Shown: positions 1 to 6,236 of the stretch, one piece after another
Numbering within the stretch: the stretch's first letter is position 1
Layout: every line of letters starts with the position of its first letter
Source: Clostridiales bacterium
GTDB taxonomy: Bacteria > Bacillota > Clostridia > Oscillospirales > CAG-272
Direction of reading: 5' to 3'
Length of the DNA: 7,362 nucleotides
Assembly: GCA_004554105.1 (NCBI GenBank)
Contig: SFNW01000091.1
Span: 1-7,362, forward strand
Notes under the pieces: generated by a model
The model's database searches: none
Told to the model about the DNA's origin: nothing
Seen by the model: the letters and a program-made list of their open reading frames with translations, nothing else
Position numbers and translations under genes: made by a program

Positions 1-508
1 GTGGTTCTACTCCTTTGTCAAGACGGCGTTTGAGTACACGCTGGCAAACGGCACGTCCGACACGAAGTTCTCGCCCGACGGCAAGTTTACGGTTGCACAA
101 GCTCTGACCGCGGCGGTCAACATTCACAAGGCGTACAACGGCACGACAGTTCGCGCGGCGGCTGCCGGTGAAGCGTGGTATGTTCCCTATGTCGAATACT
201 GCGTTGCGAACGGCATCATCAAGGATGGTCAGTTTGCCGACCTGAATGCCAACATCAAGCGCGGCGACATGGCAATCGTGTTTGCCAACATTCTCCCCGA
301 GAGCGAGTACAAGGCAATCCGCACAAAAGTTCTGCCCGACATGACGGCAGGTATGGCTTCTGCGGCGGCGGTACAGAAGCTCGCAAATGCGGGCATCGTC
401 GGCGGCGACGCGAAGGGCAATTTTAATCCCGACAACGAAATCACCCGCGCCGAGGCGTGCGTCATCTTCACGAGAATCGCGGTTGCCGATATGCGCGACG
501 CGAAATAA
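1..508 (+). CDS. SLH-domain surface protein, C-terminal part (5' end outside window)
   Basis: Reading from base 2 gives 168 residues ending at TAA 506-508; the start lies outside the window. Three S-layer-homology-like repeats can be seen. Repeat 1 is about visible residues 1-47 (W1, then GTSDTKFSPDG and FTVAQALT). Repeat 2 is about 59-98 (WYVPYVEYCVANGII, then IKRGDMAIVFANIL). Repeat 3 is about 119-160 (AAVQKLANAGIVGG, FNPDNEITRAEACVIF). SLH triplets usually anchor exported proteins non-covalently to secondary cell-wall polymer in Gram-positive bacteria, so this is probably the cell-wall-binding end of a secreted protein or enzyme. Only repeat 3 keeps the classical TRAE tetrapeptide; repeats 1 and 2 have TVAQ and KRGD at that place. 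The N-terminal module that would define the function is missing. The gene is followed by a palindromic repeat and then an intrinsic terminator, and seems transcriptionally separate from the downstream genes. The SLH call is firm; the specific role is unknown. Confidence 0.87.
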   Translation, partial: WFYSFVKTAFEYTLANGTSDTKFSPDGKFTVAQALTAAVNIHKAYNGTTVRAAAAGEAWYVPYVEYCVANGIIKDGQFADLNANIKRGDMAIVFANILPESEYKAIRTKVLPDMTAGMASAAAVQKLANAGIVGGDAKGNFNPDNEITRAEACVIFTRIAVADMRDAK

Positions 509-559
509 GGCATCTCCCGGTCAGCGAGCGGATAAGAAAACCCCTACGGCACACGTTAA

Positions 560-697
560 GCCTTCCCTCGGGGGAAGGTGGTGCCGAAGGCGCCGGATGA
601 GGGCTTGCACAAAGCATAGTTTCTCGCAAAGCTGTGCCGGCTATCATAAGTCCCTCATCCACCGCTAACGCGGTCCCCCTTCCCCAACGGGGAAGGC
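560..697. repeat. MITE-like palindromic repeat element, 138 bp
   Basis: The ends form an imperfect inverted repeat of about 44-47 bases. The left arm is 560-606 (starts GCCTTCCC, ends GGATGAGGGCTT) and the right arm is 648-697 (starts AAGTCCCTCATCC, ends GGGGAAGGC). Each arm also folds on itself: CCTTCCC 561-567 with GGGAAGG 572-578; GGTGCC 580-585 with GGCGCC 589-594; ACCGC 661-665 with GCGGT 670-674; CCTTCCCC 678-685 with GGGGAAGG 689-696. A central 41-base part (607-647) holds a weaker GCACA/TGTGC pair. I see no coding capacity and no clear target-site duplication; the flanks are TTAA on the left and ATAT on the right. This structure fits a small non-autonomous transposable element or dispersed palindromic repeat. 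I recall similar GGAAGG...GGATGAGGG elements in gut Clostridia genomes, but only one copy is in this window, so repetitiveness is inferred. It could alternatively be a structured RNA in the 3' UTR of the SLH gene. Confidence 0.72.
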
Positions 698-736
698 ATA
701 TACCAAGCGTGATGCAAGACAAGAATATATTTCAAG

Positions 737-766
737 AGAACGCCGATTGCTCGGCGTTCTTTTTTT
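737..766 (+). terminator. Rho-independent terminator
   Basis: A perfect 10-bp stem, AGAACGCCGA (737-746) with TCGGCGTTCT (751-760), closes a four-base TTGC loop and runs into seven T residues (760-766). This is a textbook intrinsic terminator on the + strand. It lies 229 bases after the SLH gene stop, with the palindromic element between them, and just upstream of the gdpP promoter. It most likely ends the SLH transcript and insulates the gdpP operon. Confidence 0.9.
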
Positions 767-797
767 GTCGCCTCAAATGCCTTTTGCGTAAATACTA

Positions 798-826
798 TTT
801 ACTTTTTTATTTTTCTTTGGTATAAT
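798..826 (+). promoter_or_regulatory. Sigma-A-type promoter with extended -10 (gdpP operon)
   Basis: A perfect TATAAT -10 box lies at 821-826 and is preceded by TGG (818-820), giving the TGn extended -10 motif. A -35 candidate TTTACT (798-803, four of six matches to TTGACA) stands at exactly 17 bases. The region 785-845 is strongly AT-rich against GC-rich surroundings. The start of transcription would be near 832-834, leaving a leader of about 60 bases before the gdpP ATG. No equally good promoter is seen downstream, so this may drive the whole gdpP-rplI-dnaB-tilS-hpt-ftsH run. Confidence 0.82.
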
Positions 827-864
827 ATTTTTTATAAAATAGGGTTATTGTCGCATTACTGCCG

Positions 865-880
865 CATGGCTTTTGCCATG
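865..880 (+). other. Hairpin in gdpP 5' leader
   Basis: CATGGC (865-870) pairs with GCCATG (875-880) around a TTTT loop. It ends two bases before the AAAGGGG Shine-Dalgarno (882-888), which stays unpaired. It may stabilise the mRNA 5' end or present the ribosome binding site; no known riboswitch is recognised. Confidence 0.45.
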
Positions 881-893
881 GAAAGGGGTTACG

Positions 894-2885
894 ATGCAGA
901 ATAAAAATAAAAACGCGGGCAAACAGCTGCCGATTGCCATTTTGATTATCGGCGTGCTCTCGCTCGGCATTTTCCTTGTGCTGCTGCCGATAAAGTCGCT
1001 GCCGAATCTCGTCTGCTTTGCCCTGTCGCTTGCCTTTTTCCTGATTGGAAGCGGGCTTTACGCCTACCTGACACGGGACACGTCAAGCGACGCCGAAGCG
1101 AAATTCGGGCGCTCGCTCGGGCAGATTATGCTCGAAATCGTCATCAAAATGCACCTGCCGATGGTCATTTGCGACACCGGCGGCAAAATCATCTGGCGCA
1201 ACCGCGCATTCGGCGAGGCGACCGAGAGCATCGGCTCGGTCATGGGCGTCGGGCTGGACACAATCTCCTCGATTTCGCTCGAGGAGCTGTCCGAGGAAAA
1301 CGGCTGCGACGTCGAGGTTTGCGACCGCTGCTACCGCGCCGACGCATTCGCGTTCAAGACCGACGAAAAGAACTACTGGTTCATCGTCTTTTCCGACCGC
1401 ACCGAATATAACCGTCTGACCGAAATGGTCGAAAACGAGCGCAGCGTCATCGCCTATATCCTCATCGACAACCTCGACGAGCTGTCGCGCCATGTGCAGG
1501 ACTTCGGCAGCGAGGTCAACGACATTGCGGGCATTCTGCGCGACTTTGCGGCGTCGCTCGACGGCGTTCTGCGCGAGTATGACCGCAACAAATATCTGCT
1601 GATAACCAACCGCGCGGGGCTGAACCGCTGCATCGCAGACAACTTTTCGATTCTCGACAAGGTGCGCGAGGTGCGCATCGGCGACATGGGTCTGCCGTTT
1701 ACCATTTCGGTGGGCATCGCCGACACCGGCGTAACGCTCCGCGACCGCGAAGCGGGTGCGCGTGAGGCACTCGGCATGGCACTGGCGCGCGGCGGTGACC
1801 AGGTCGTCTATAAAACCGACGACGGGCTCAGTTTCTACGGCGGCAACACCCGCCCCGTGCAGAAGCGTTCAAGCGTCGCCGCGAAGGTGCGCTCCTGCGA
1901 GCTTGTCGCGCATATTTCGCGCGCATCGAACGTCATCATCATGGGACACGGCGGCGCAGACCAGGACTGCTTCGGCGCGTCGGTCGGCATTGCGCGGCTG
2001 GCGATGTTCTGCTTCATCAAGCCGTATATCGTCGTCGACAAAAGCGACCCCAACACGCAGAGTTTCCTCGCCAAATTCAAGAACATTCCCGAATACGCCG
2101 ACGTCTTCGTCACGGCGGACGACGCGCAGGATTTGGTGACCGGCGAAACGCTGCTCGTGATTGTCGACGTCAACAACGTCGACCACATGCTCTCGCCCGG
2201 GCTTGCGCTGAGCGTCGGCGACGCCCTCATCATCGACCACCACCGCAAGACCGACCCGCACAAGCGCCGCGAATGGCTGGCAGAATATATCGAACCGTCT
2301 GCGTCGAGCGCGTCCGAGCTGGTCGCCGAAATGCTTGAACAGTCCATCAGCGAGGGTATGCTCCTGCGCGAAGAAGCCGACGCCCTGCTCGGCGGCATTC
2401 TGCTCGACACCAAGCAGTTTACCAAATCGACCGGCACGCGCACGCTGAACGCCGCTATTTTCCTGCGCAGCGCGGGCGCGAGCGTCTACGAATCCGCGTG
2501 CGAACTGAAGAGCGACTTCGGCGAATTCCGCAAGCAGTCGAAGATTCTCTCCGACCTTGTGATTTACCGCTCGCGCTTCGCCATCGCAAAGGACGAGGAC
2601 GAGGGCGCGCCGATCGACCGCATCGCCGCGGCAAAGGCGGCGGAAAGCCTGCTCTCGATCAAGGGCGTGGACGCCTCGTTTGCGCTGATCCGCATCGGCG
2701 GCGAAACGCACATTTCGGCGCGTTCAAACGCATCGGTCAGCGTCCAGCTTATTCTCGAAAAAATGGGCGGCGGCGGTCACTTCGACAGCGCGGGCGCAAA
2801 ATCCCACGACCCGATGCTCGCCGTACTCGAACAGCTGAAAGCCGCCATAGATGAGTATCTGGAAGAAAACGGCGCATCCAACTGA
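894..2885 (+). CDS. gdpP: Cyclic-di-AMP phosphodiesterase GdpP (TM-PAS-GGDEF-DHH/DHHA1)
   Basis: The 663-residue product matches the length and domain order of GdpP/YybT, a membrane enzyme that hydrolyses the second messenger c-di-AMP to pApA and so affects wall, potassium and stress homeostasis. Two membrane segments lie at about 12-31 and 36-59, followed by a PAS-like region (about 80-168) and a degenerate GGDEF domain (about 180-315). The GGDEF catalytic signature is replaced by EYDRNKYLL, as is usual in this family; GGDQVVYK follows at 300-307. The DHH domain carries the metal ligands H352, D356 and D358 in MGHGGADQD, D425 in VIVDVNN, the DHH triad 448-450 and D505 in GILLDTKQF. The DHHA1 end has GGGGH at 625-629. 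All expected catalytic residues are present, so it should be active. ATG 894 is chosen because AAAGGGG (882-888) precedes it by five bases; an upstream in-frame TTG at 873 lies inside the leader hairpin and has no ribosome site. It is first in the operon, 46 bases before rplI. Confidence 0.95.
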   Translation: MQNKNKNAGKQLPIAILIIGVLSLGIFLVLLPIKSLPNLVCFALSLAFFLIGSGLYAYLTRDTSSDAEAKFGRSLGQIMLEIVIKMHLPMVICDTGGKIIWRNRAFGEATESIGSVMGVGLDTISSISLEELSEENGCDVEVCDRCYRADAFAFKTDEKNYWFIVFSDRTEYNRLTEMVENERSVIAYILIDNLDELSRHVQDFGSEVNDIAGILRDFAASLDGVLREYDRNKYLLITNRAGLNRCIADNFSILDKVREVRIGDMGLPFTISVGIADTGVTLRDREAGAREALGMALARGGDQVVYKTDDGLSFYGGNTRPVQKRSSVAAKVRSCELVAHISRASNVIIMGHGGADQDCFGASVGIARLAMFCFIKPYIVVDKSDPNTQSFLAKFKNIPEYADVFVTADDAQDLVTGETLLVIVDVNNVDHMLSPGLALSVGDALIIDHHRKTDPHKRREWLAEYIEPSASSASELVAEMLEQSISEGMLLREEADALLGGILLDTKQFTKSTGTRTLNAAIFLRSAGASVYESACELKSDFGEFRKQSKILSDLVIYRSRFAIAKDEDEGAPIDRIAAAKAAESLLSIKGVDASFALIRIGGETHISARSNASVSVQLILEKMGGGGHFDSAGAKSHDPMLAVLEQLKAAIDEYLEENGASN

Positions 2886-2901
2886 CAACCGACAACCGAA
2901 T

Positions 2902-2916
2902 GCCGGCATGGCCGGC
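2902..2916 (+). other. Hairpin upstream of rplI
   Basis: GCCGGC (2902-2907) and GCCGGC (2911-2916) can pair across a three-base ATG loop, two bases before the rplI Shine-Dalgarno AAAGGA (2919-2924). It sits in the gap between the gdpP stop and rplI. It has no U-tract, so it is not a terminator; an RNA-processing or stability role is possible but not shown. Confidence 0.4.
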
Positions 2917-2931
2917 GGAAAGGACAATAAA

Positions 2932-3381
2932 ATGAAGGTTATTCTACTCAAAGATGTAAAAGGCAGCGGAAAGGCGGGCGCAGTCGTCGAGGTATCCGAC
3001 GGCTTCGCGCGCAATTTCCTGATTCCGAAAGGACTTGCAAAGACGGCGGACGCCGCCTCGCTCAACGACCTGAAAAACAAGGAGGCGGCACGCCTGCACA
3101 AGATTGAGGTCGACAAGGCGGAGGCGCGCGAGCTTGCCGCAAAACTCGAGGGCATTCTCGTCAAAATCGAAGCGGCGAGCGGTGCGGACGGCAGACTCTA
3201 CGGCAGCATCACCTCACAGCACGTCGCCGACGCGCTGAAAGCCGCGAGCGGCATCGACCTTGACAAGCGCAAAATCGTCCTCGCCGACCCGATTAAGGCA
3301 TACGGCAAGTACGAGCTGCCCGTCAAGCTGTACGGCAGCGAAATCCAAGGCAAAATCAACCTCATCGTAACCGAAAAATAA
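2932..3381 (+). CDS. rplI: Large ribosomal subunit protein bL9
   Basis: The 149-residue product has the usual length of bL9, which binds 23S rRNA near the base of the L1 stalk and helps keep reading frame. The family signature is complete at residues 13-36: G13, G16, V21, G24-F25, N28-F29-L30, G34 and A36. The N-terminal rRNA-binding domain (1 to about 50) leads into a charged connecting helix (about 42-75) and the C-terminal domain (about 80-149, with ADGRLYGSIT at 85-94). ATG 2932 is chosen because MKVILLKDVKG is the standard bL9 start and AAAGGA lies seven bases before it; the in-frame ATG at 2908 is in a hairpin loop without a ribosome site. The position between gdpP and dnaB is the order known from B. 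subtilis (yybT-rplI-dnaC), which supports the call. Confidence 0.97.
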   Translation: MKVILLKDVKGSGKAGAVVEVSDGFARNFLIPKGLAKTADAASLNDLKNKEAARLHKIEVDKAEARELAAKLEGILVKIEAASGADGRLYGSITSQHVADALKAASGIDLDKRKIVLADPIKAYGKYELPVKLYGSEIQGKINLIVTEK

Positions 3382-3405
3382 GCACCGTCCGAAAGGAGAA
3401 CGGCT

Positions 3406-4749
3406 TTGAACGGCGACTACACCAGAAAAATGCCCGTCTCGATTGAAGCGGAGCAATCGGTCCTCGGCTCGATTCTCATCAACCCCGAGAGTTTTGACAA
3501 GATTGCCTCGCTGATTACGGCGGACGACTTCTATCTCGAAGAGCATAAAAACATCTTCGAGACCATGAAGGAGCTGTACAAAAAGAACCGCGAAATCGAC
3601 CCCGTGACGCTCATCGACGCGCTCGTTCGCGACGGCGTCTACGATAAGGCGGGCGGCACGCAGTATGTCAAAATCATCGCCAAGACCGTGCCGACGGCGG
3701 CAAACGTCGTCGACTACGCGAAGATTGTCAAGGACAAAAGCACGCTTCGCTCGCTGATTACGGTCTGCGAGAGCATTTCCGAGGAGGCGTATACCGAGGC
3801 GGGCGAGGTCGAATACTTACTGAACGCCGCCGAGCAGCGCATCTTTGAGATTGCGGAAAAGCGGGAGTCCAAAAACTTTGAAAAAATCAGCGACATCGTG
3901 CCGCGCGTCTACGCCAATCTCGAGCTGATTTCGAAGGACAAAAACGCGCTCAAGGGCACGCCGACCGGCTTTTCGGGCATCGACCGCGTCCTCGTCGGTA
4001 TGGGCGAGAGCGACCTTGTCTTAATCGGTGCGCGCCCCGGCATGGGTAAGACCTCGTTTGCGCTGAACATCGGCACCAACGTCGCGAAATCGACGGGGAA
4101 AGCCGTCTGCATTTTCTCGCTTGAAATGTCGTCGGACCAGCTTGTCACGCGTATACTGTCCAGTGAAGCCATGGTCGAGAGCAACGCGCTGCGCAGCGGC
4201 AACCTGTCCGAAGAGGACTGGACCAAACTTGCGCACGCGGCGGCGGAGATGGCGGAATGCGACATTCTCATCGACGACACGACCGGACAGACGATTACCG
4301 CGATGAAAGCCAAGCTGCGCCGCGTGAAGAATCTCGGGCTTGTCATCATCGACTATCTGCAGCTCATGCAGAGCGACCGCAAGATCGAAAACCGCGTGCA
4401 GGAGGTTGCGGACATTTCGCGAAACCTCAAAATCATGGCAAAAGAGCTGAATGTGCCGATTATCTGCTGTGCGCAGCTCTCGCGCGGACCCGAATCCCGT
4501 ACCGACAAAAAGCCGATGCTGTCCGACCTGCGCGACTCGGGCGCGATTGAGCAGGACGCCGACGTCGTTGCGTTCCTCTACCGCGACGAGTATTACAAAA
4601 CCGCCGAAGCGGCGGGCGCGGCGGAGCAGAACGCCAACACCGCCGAGGTCATCATCGCCAAAAACCGCCACGGCGGCACCGGCAGCGTCAAGGTCGGCTG
4701 GATTGGGCAGTACACCAAGTTCCGCACCATCGAGGAGGGCTTGGAATAA
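3406..4749 (+). CDS. dnaB: Replicative DNA helicase DnaB
   Basis: The 447-residue product is the hexameric 5'-3' helicase that unwinds DNA at the replication fork (called DnaC in B. subtilis, where it is about 454 residues). The N-terminal primase-interacting domain (about 10-110, SIEAEQSVLGSIL) is followed by a linker and the RecA-like domain. Visible motifs are Walker A GARPGMGKTS (208-217, K215), the H1a glutamate E240 in FSLEMS, Walker B VIIDYLQLM (313-321, D316), Q357 in AQLSR, the LSDLRDSGAIEQDAD segment (372-386) and the arginine-finger region KNRHGG (419-424). There is no intein, although DnaB is a common intein host. TTG 3406 is taken as start because AAAGGAG (3392-3398) precedes it by seven bases; the next in-frame start, ATG 3430, is only eight codons on and lacks a ribosome site. 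It begins 24 bases after the rplI stop, so it is probably co-transcribed. Confidence 0.96.
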   Translation: MNGDYTRKMPVSIEAEQSVLGSILINPESFDKIASLITADDFYLEEHKNIFETMKELYKKNREIDPVTLIDALVRDGVYDKAGGTQYVKIIAKTVPTAANVVDYAKIVKDKSTLRSLITVCESISEEAYTEAGEVEYLLNAAEQRIFEIAEKRESKNFEKISDIVPRVYANLELISKDKNALKGTPTGFSGIDRVLVGMGESDLVLIGARPGMGKTSFALNIGTNVAKSTGKAVCIFSLEMSSDQLVTRILSSEAMVESNALRSGNLSEEDWTKLAHAAAEMAECDILIDDTTGQTITAMKAKLRRVKNLGLVIIDYLQLMQSDRKIENRVQEVADISRNLKIMAKELNVPIICCAQLSRGPESRTDKKPMLSDLRDSGAIEQDADVVAFLYRDEYYKTAEAAGAAEQNANTAEVIIAKNRHGGTGSVKVGWIGQYTKFRTIEEGLE

Positions 4750-4755
4750 GGCAAA

Positions 4756-4775
4756 GAGCGGGGCAACCCCCGCTC
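4756..4775 (+). other. GC-rich hairpin after dnaB, no U-tract
   Basis: GAGCGGGG (4756-4763) pairs perfectly with CCCCGCTC (4768-4775) around a CAAC loop, six bases after the dnaB stop codon. It is followed by AAGGTGC rather than by a run of T, so it is not a standard intrinsic terminator. It marks the joint between the gdpP-rplI-dnaB and tilS-hpt-ftsH blocks and could act as a processing or 3'-end stabilising structure that sets different expression of the two blocks. Confidence 0.55.
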
Positions 4776-4817
4776 AAGGTGCTTTGAAAAAGCATACCGA
4801 AATCCCCAAAACCGAAA

Positions 4818-4849
4818 AAAGGAGGGCGGAGACGCAGTCCGACAAAGCT
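4818..4849 (+). promoter_or_regulatory. Distant tilS Shine-Dalgarno with intervening small hairpin
   Basis: A near-perfect AAAGGAGGG (4818-4826) lies 23 bases before the only plausible tilS start, ATG 4850, with no ATG, GTG or TTG at normal distance. Between them CGGA (4827-4830) can pair with TCCG (4838-4841). Folding this out would bring the site to eight bases from the ATG. The stem is only 4 bp, so this is tentative. Confidence 0.4.
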
Positions 4850-6223
4850 ATGGACGTTTATCGAAAGTTTACCGAAGCGCTGCGAAGCCTTTCGCCGCGC
4901 GGCGGCGTCATCGTCGCCTTTTCGGGCGGCGCGGACTCGGTCTGTCTGCTGCACCTCTTTCTGACTGCCGCGGCACGCGGCGATTTTCCCCACCCCGTCG
5001 CCGCGGCGCATCTCAACCACGCCCTGCGCGGCGAGGAATCCGACCGCGACGAGCGATTCTGCGCCGACTTCTGCGCGGCGCACGGCGTTTCGTTCTTTTC
5101 CGAAAAAATCGACGTTTCGGCGGCGGCAAAAGCCGAAAAACGCGGCGTCGAAGAGACGGCACGCAGTCTGCGCTACGCCTATTTTGCACGGCTGCTCGCC
5201 GCAGAGAGCGCGTATACCTGCGTCGCCACGGCGCACAATAAAAACGACCTTTGCGAGACGATGCTCTTCAACCTCGGGCGCGGGACGGCGCTCGACGGGC
5301 TCTGCTCGATTCCCGCGCGGCGCGGCGACATTCTCCGCCCGCTGCTCGGCGTGCGCCGCGAGGAGATTCTCGCATATAATGAAGAAAACCGGCTGGAATT
5401 TGTCACCGACAGCACAAACCAAAGTCTCGACTACAGCCGAAACCGCATTCGGCACAACGTGCTGCCTGCGCTGACCGGAATTGCGCCGTCCTGCGTCGAT
5501 AATATGGCGCGCAGCGCGGCACTGCTTGCGCGCGACGCCGATTATCTCGACGGCGAAGCGAAGCGGGCATACGAGGTACTGGTATCGGCCGGTGCGCTCG
5601 ACACAAAAAAAGCACAAAACTTTCACAGAGCACTGCTTTCGCGCGTCGTCAAGCTGTTGTATAATCAAAGCAAACTGCCGCACCGCGAGGGCGTGCATCT
5701 TGAAAACCTGCATATCGAGCAGCTCTGCGACCGCATTGAAAGCGGCGACCCCGATTTTACGCTCGATTTGCCCGCCTGCGCCGCCGTCTGCTCACGCGGT
5801 CTTCTCCGCTTTGTAAAAGAGCCGCCGAGACCGCCCGCATTCTGTTTTCCCCTGACAATCGGCGTGCCGATTGACCTGCCGAGCGGCGAATGCCTGCTCG
5901 TCACGACCGAGGCAGAGCCGAAAGACTTTCCGCAAAAGCCGCTCGCCGTCCTTGACGCGGGCGCATTTCGCGGGAAACCCTGCTTTGTTCGCTCGCGAAA
6001 AGAGGGCGACACCATCGTTTACTTCAAAAAAACACATAAAGTCAAACGCGTAATCGCAGACGCAAAACTCGACGCCGGGCAAAAGGCAAAACTGTTCTTT
6101 CTCTCGGCGGGCGATACCGTATTGTATATCCGCGCGACGGCGACCGCCGATTCCGCCTATTTCCGCGGCGGCGAGCCCTTGCGCGTATTCTGCCGCAACA
6201 TACAAAACAAAGGAGACGCTTAA
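4850..6223 (+). CDS. tilS: tRNA(Ile)-lysidine synthase TilS
   Basis: The 457-residue product has the usual TilS length. TilS uses ATP and lysine to turn C34 of tRNA-Ile(CAU) into lysidine, so that the tRNA reads AUA and is charged with isoleucine; it is normally essential. The PP-loop ATPase motif is SGGADS (25-30), followed by HLNHALRG (54-61), GVEETARSLRYAYF (99-112), the AHNKNDLCET segment (128-137), DSTN (187-190) and SRNRIRHNVLP (196-206). The C-terminal TilS domain shows VRSRKEGD (380-387) and KVKRVIADAKLD (397-408). In the segment at 128-137 the more common HHADDQ-type wording is altered, but the aspartate and ET are kept. The reading frame stays open about 400 bases upstream into dnaB, but MDVYRKF at 4850 fits the family start; the alternative TTG at 4784 has only a weak ribosome site. 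It is followed by hpt, as in the tilS-hprT-ftsH cluster of B. subtilis. Confidence 0.95.
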   Translation: MDVYRKFTEALRSLSPRGGVIVAFSGGADSVCLLHLFLTAAARGDFPHPVAAAHLNHALRGEESDRDERFCADFCAAHGVSFFSEKIDVSAAAKAEKRGVEETARSLRYAYFARLLAAESAYTCVATAHNKNDLCETMLFNLGRGTALDGLCSIPARRGDILRPLLGVRREEILAYNEENRLEFVTDSTNQSLDYSRNRIRHNVLPALTGIAPSCVDNMARSAALLARDADYLDGEAKRAYEVLVSAGALDTKKAQNFHRALLSRVVKLLYNQSKLPHREGVHLENLHIEQLCDRIESGDPDFTLDLPACAAVCSRGLLRFVKEPPRPPAFCFPLTIGVPIDLPSGECLLVTTEAEPKDFPQKPLAVLDAGAFRGKPCFVRSRKEGDTIVYFKKTHKVKRVIADAKLDAGQKAKLFFLSAGDTVLYIRATATADSAYFRGGEPLRVFCRNIQNKGDA

Positions 6224-6236
6224 AGCGAAACAAATC
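6209..6236 (+). promoter_or_regulatory. Distant hpt Shine-Dalgarno overlapping the tilS stop, with small hairpin
   Basis: AAAGGAG (6209-6215) is inside the last codons of tilS and 21 bases before the hpt ATG at 6237. CGCT (6217-6220) can pair with AGCG (6224-6227), placing the tilS stop TAA (6221-6223) in the loop. Folding would shorten the spacing to about ten bases. Translational coupling from tilS is the likely simpler route for hpt initiation. Confidence 0.4.

Noticed and set aside
468..722. Open frame of 84 codons on the - strand
   Set aside because: It is a translation through the palindromic repeat (560-697) and the SLH gene end; it is rich in Pro/Ser/Arg, has no domain, and such frames are a common false gene call in these repeats.
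866..904. Twelve-codon upstream frame (MAFAMERGYDAE) overlapping the gdpP start
   Set aside because: It starts inside the leader hairpin and has no Shine-Dalgarno, so translation is unlikely.
1869..2711. 280-codon open frame on the - strand opposite gdpP
   Set aside because: Fully within gdpP, Arg/Ala/Asp/Val-rich composition as expected from mirrored codons; no motif, no convincing ribosome site.
3406..4749. Intein in dnaB
   Set aside because: DnaB is a frequent intein host, but the protein is of normal length and all helicase motifs are continuous.
4756..4775. Hairpin after dnaB as an intrinsic terminator
   Set aside because: The stem is good but no U-tract follows, so I list it only as a structure.
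4451..4849. Upstream extension of the tilS frame through the end of dnaB
   Set aside because: The translation of this part is low-complexity Arg/Ser/Thr/Pro and unlike TilS; the family start matches ATG 4850. The openness comes from dnaB codon bias.
5660..5665. TATAAT inside tilS (also at 5375-5380) as internal promoter for hpt-ftsH
   Set aside because: Neither has a reasonable -35 box at 16-18 bases or a TGn extension; such hexamers arise by chance in coding sequence.
4688..5713. 341-codon open frame on the - strand opposite tilS
   Set aside because: Antisense to well-supported dnaB/tilS codons. In GC-rich genes with strong third-position GC bias long antisense frames occur by chance, and the protein resembles no family I know.
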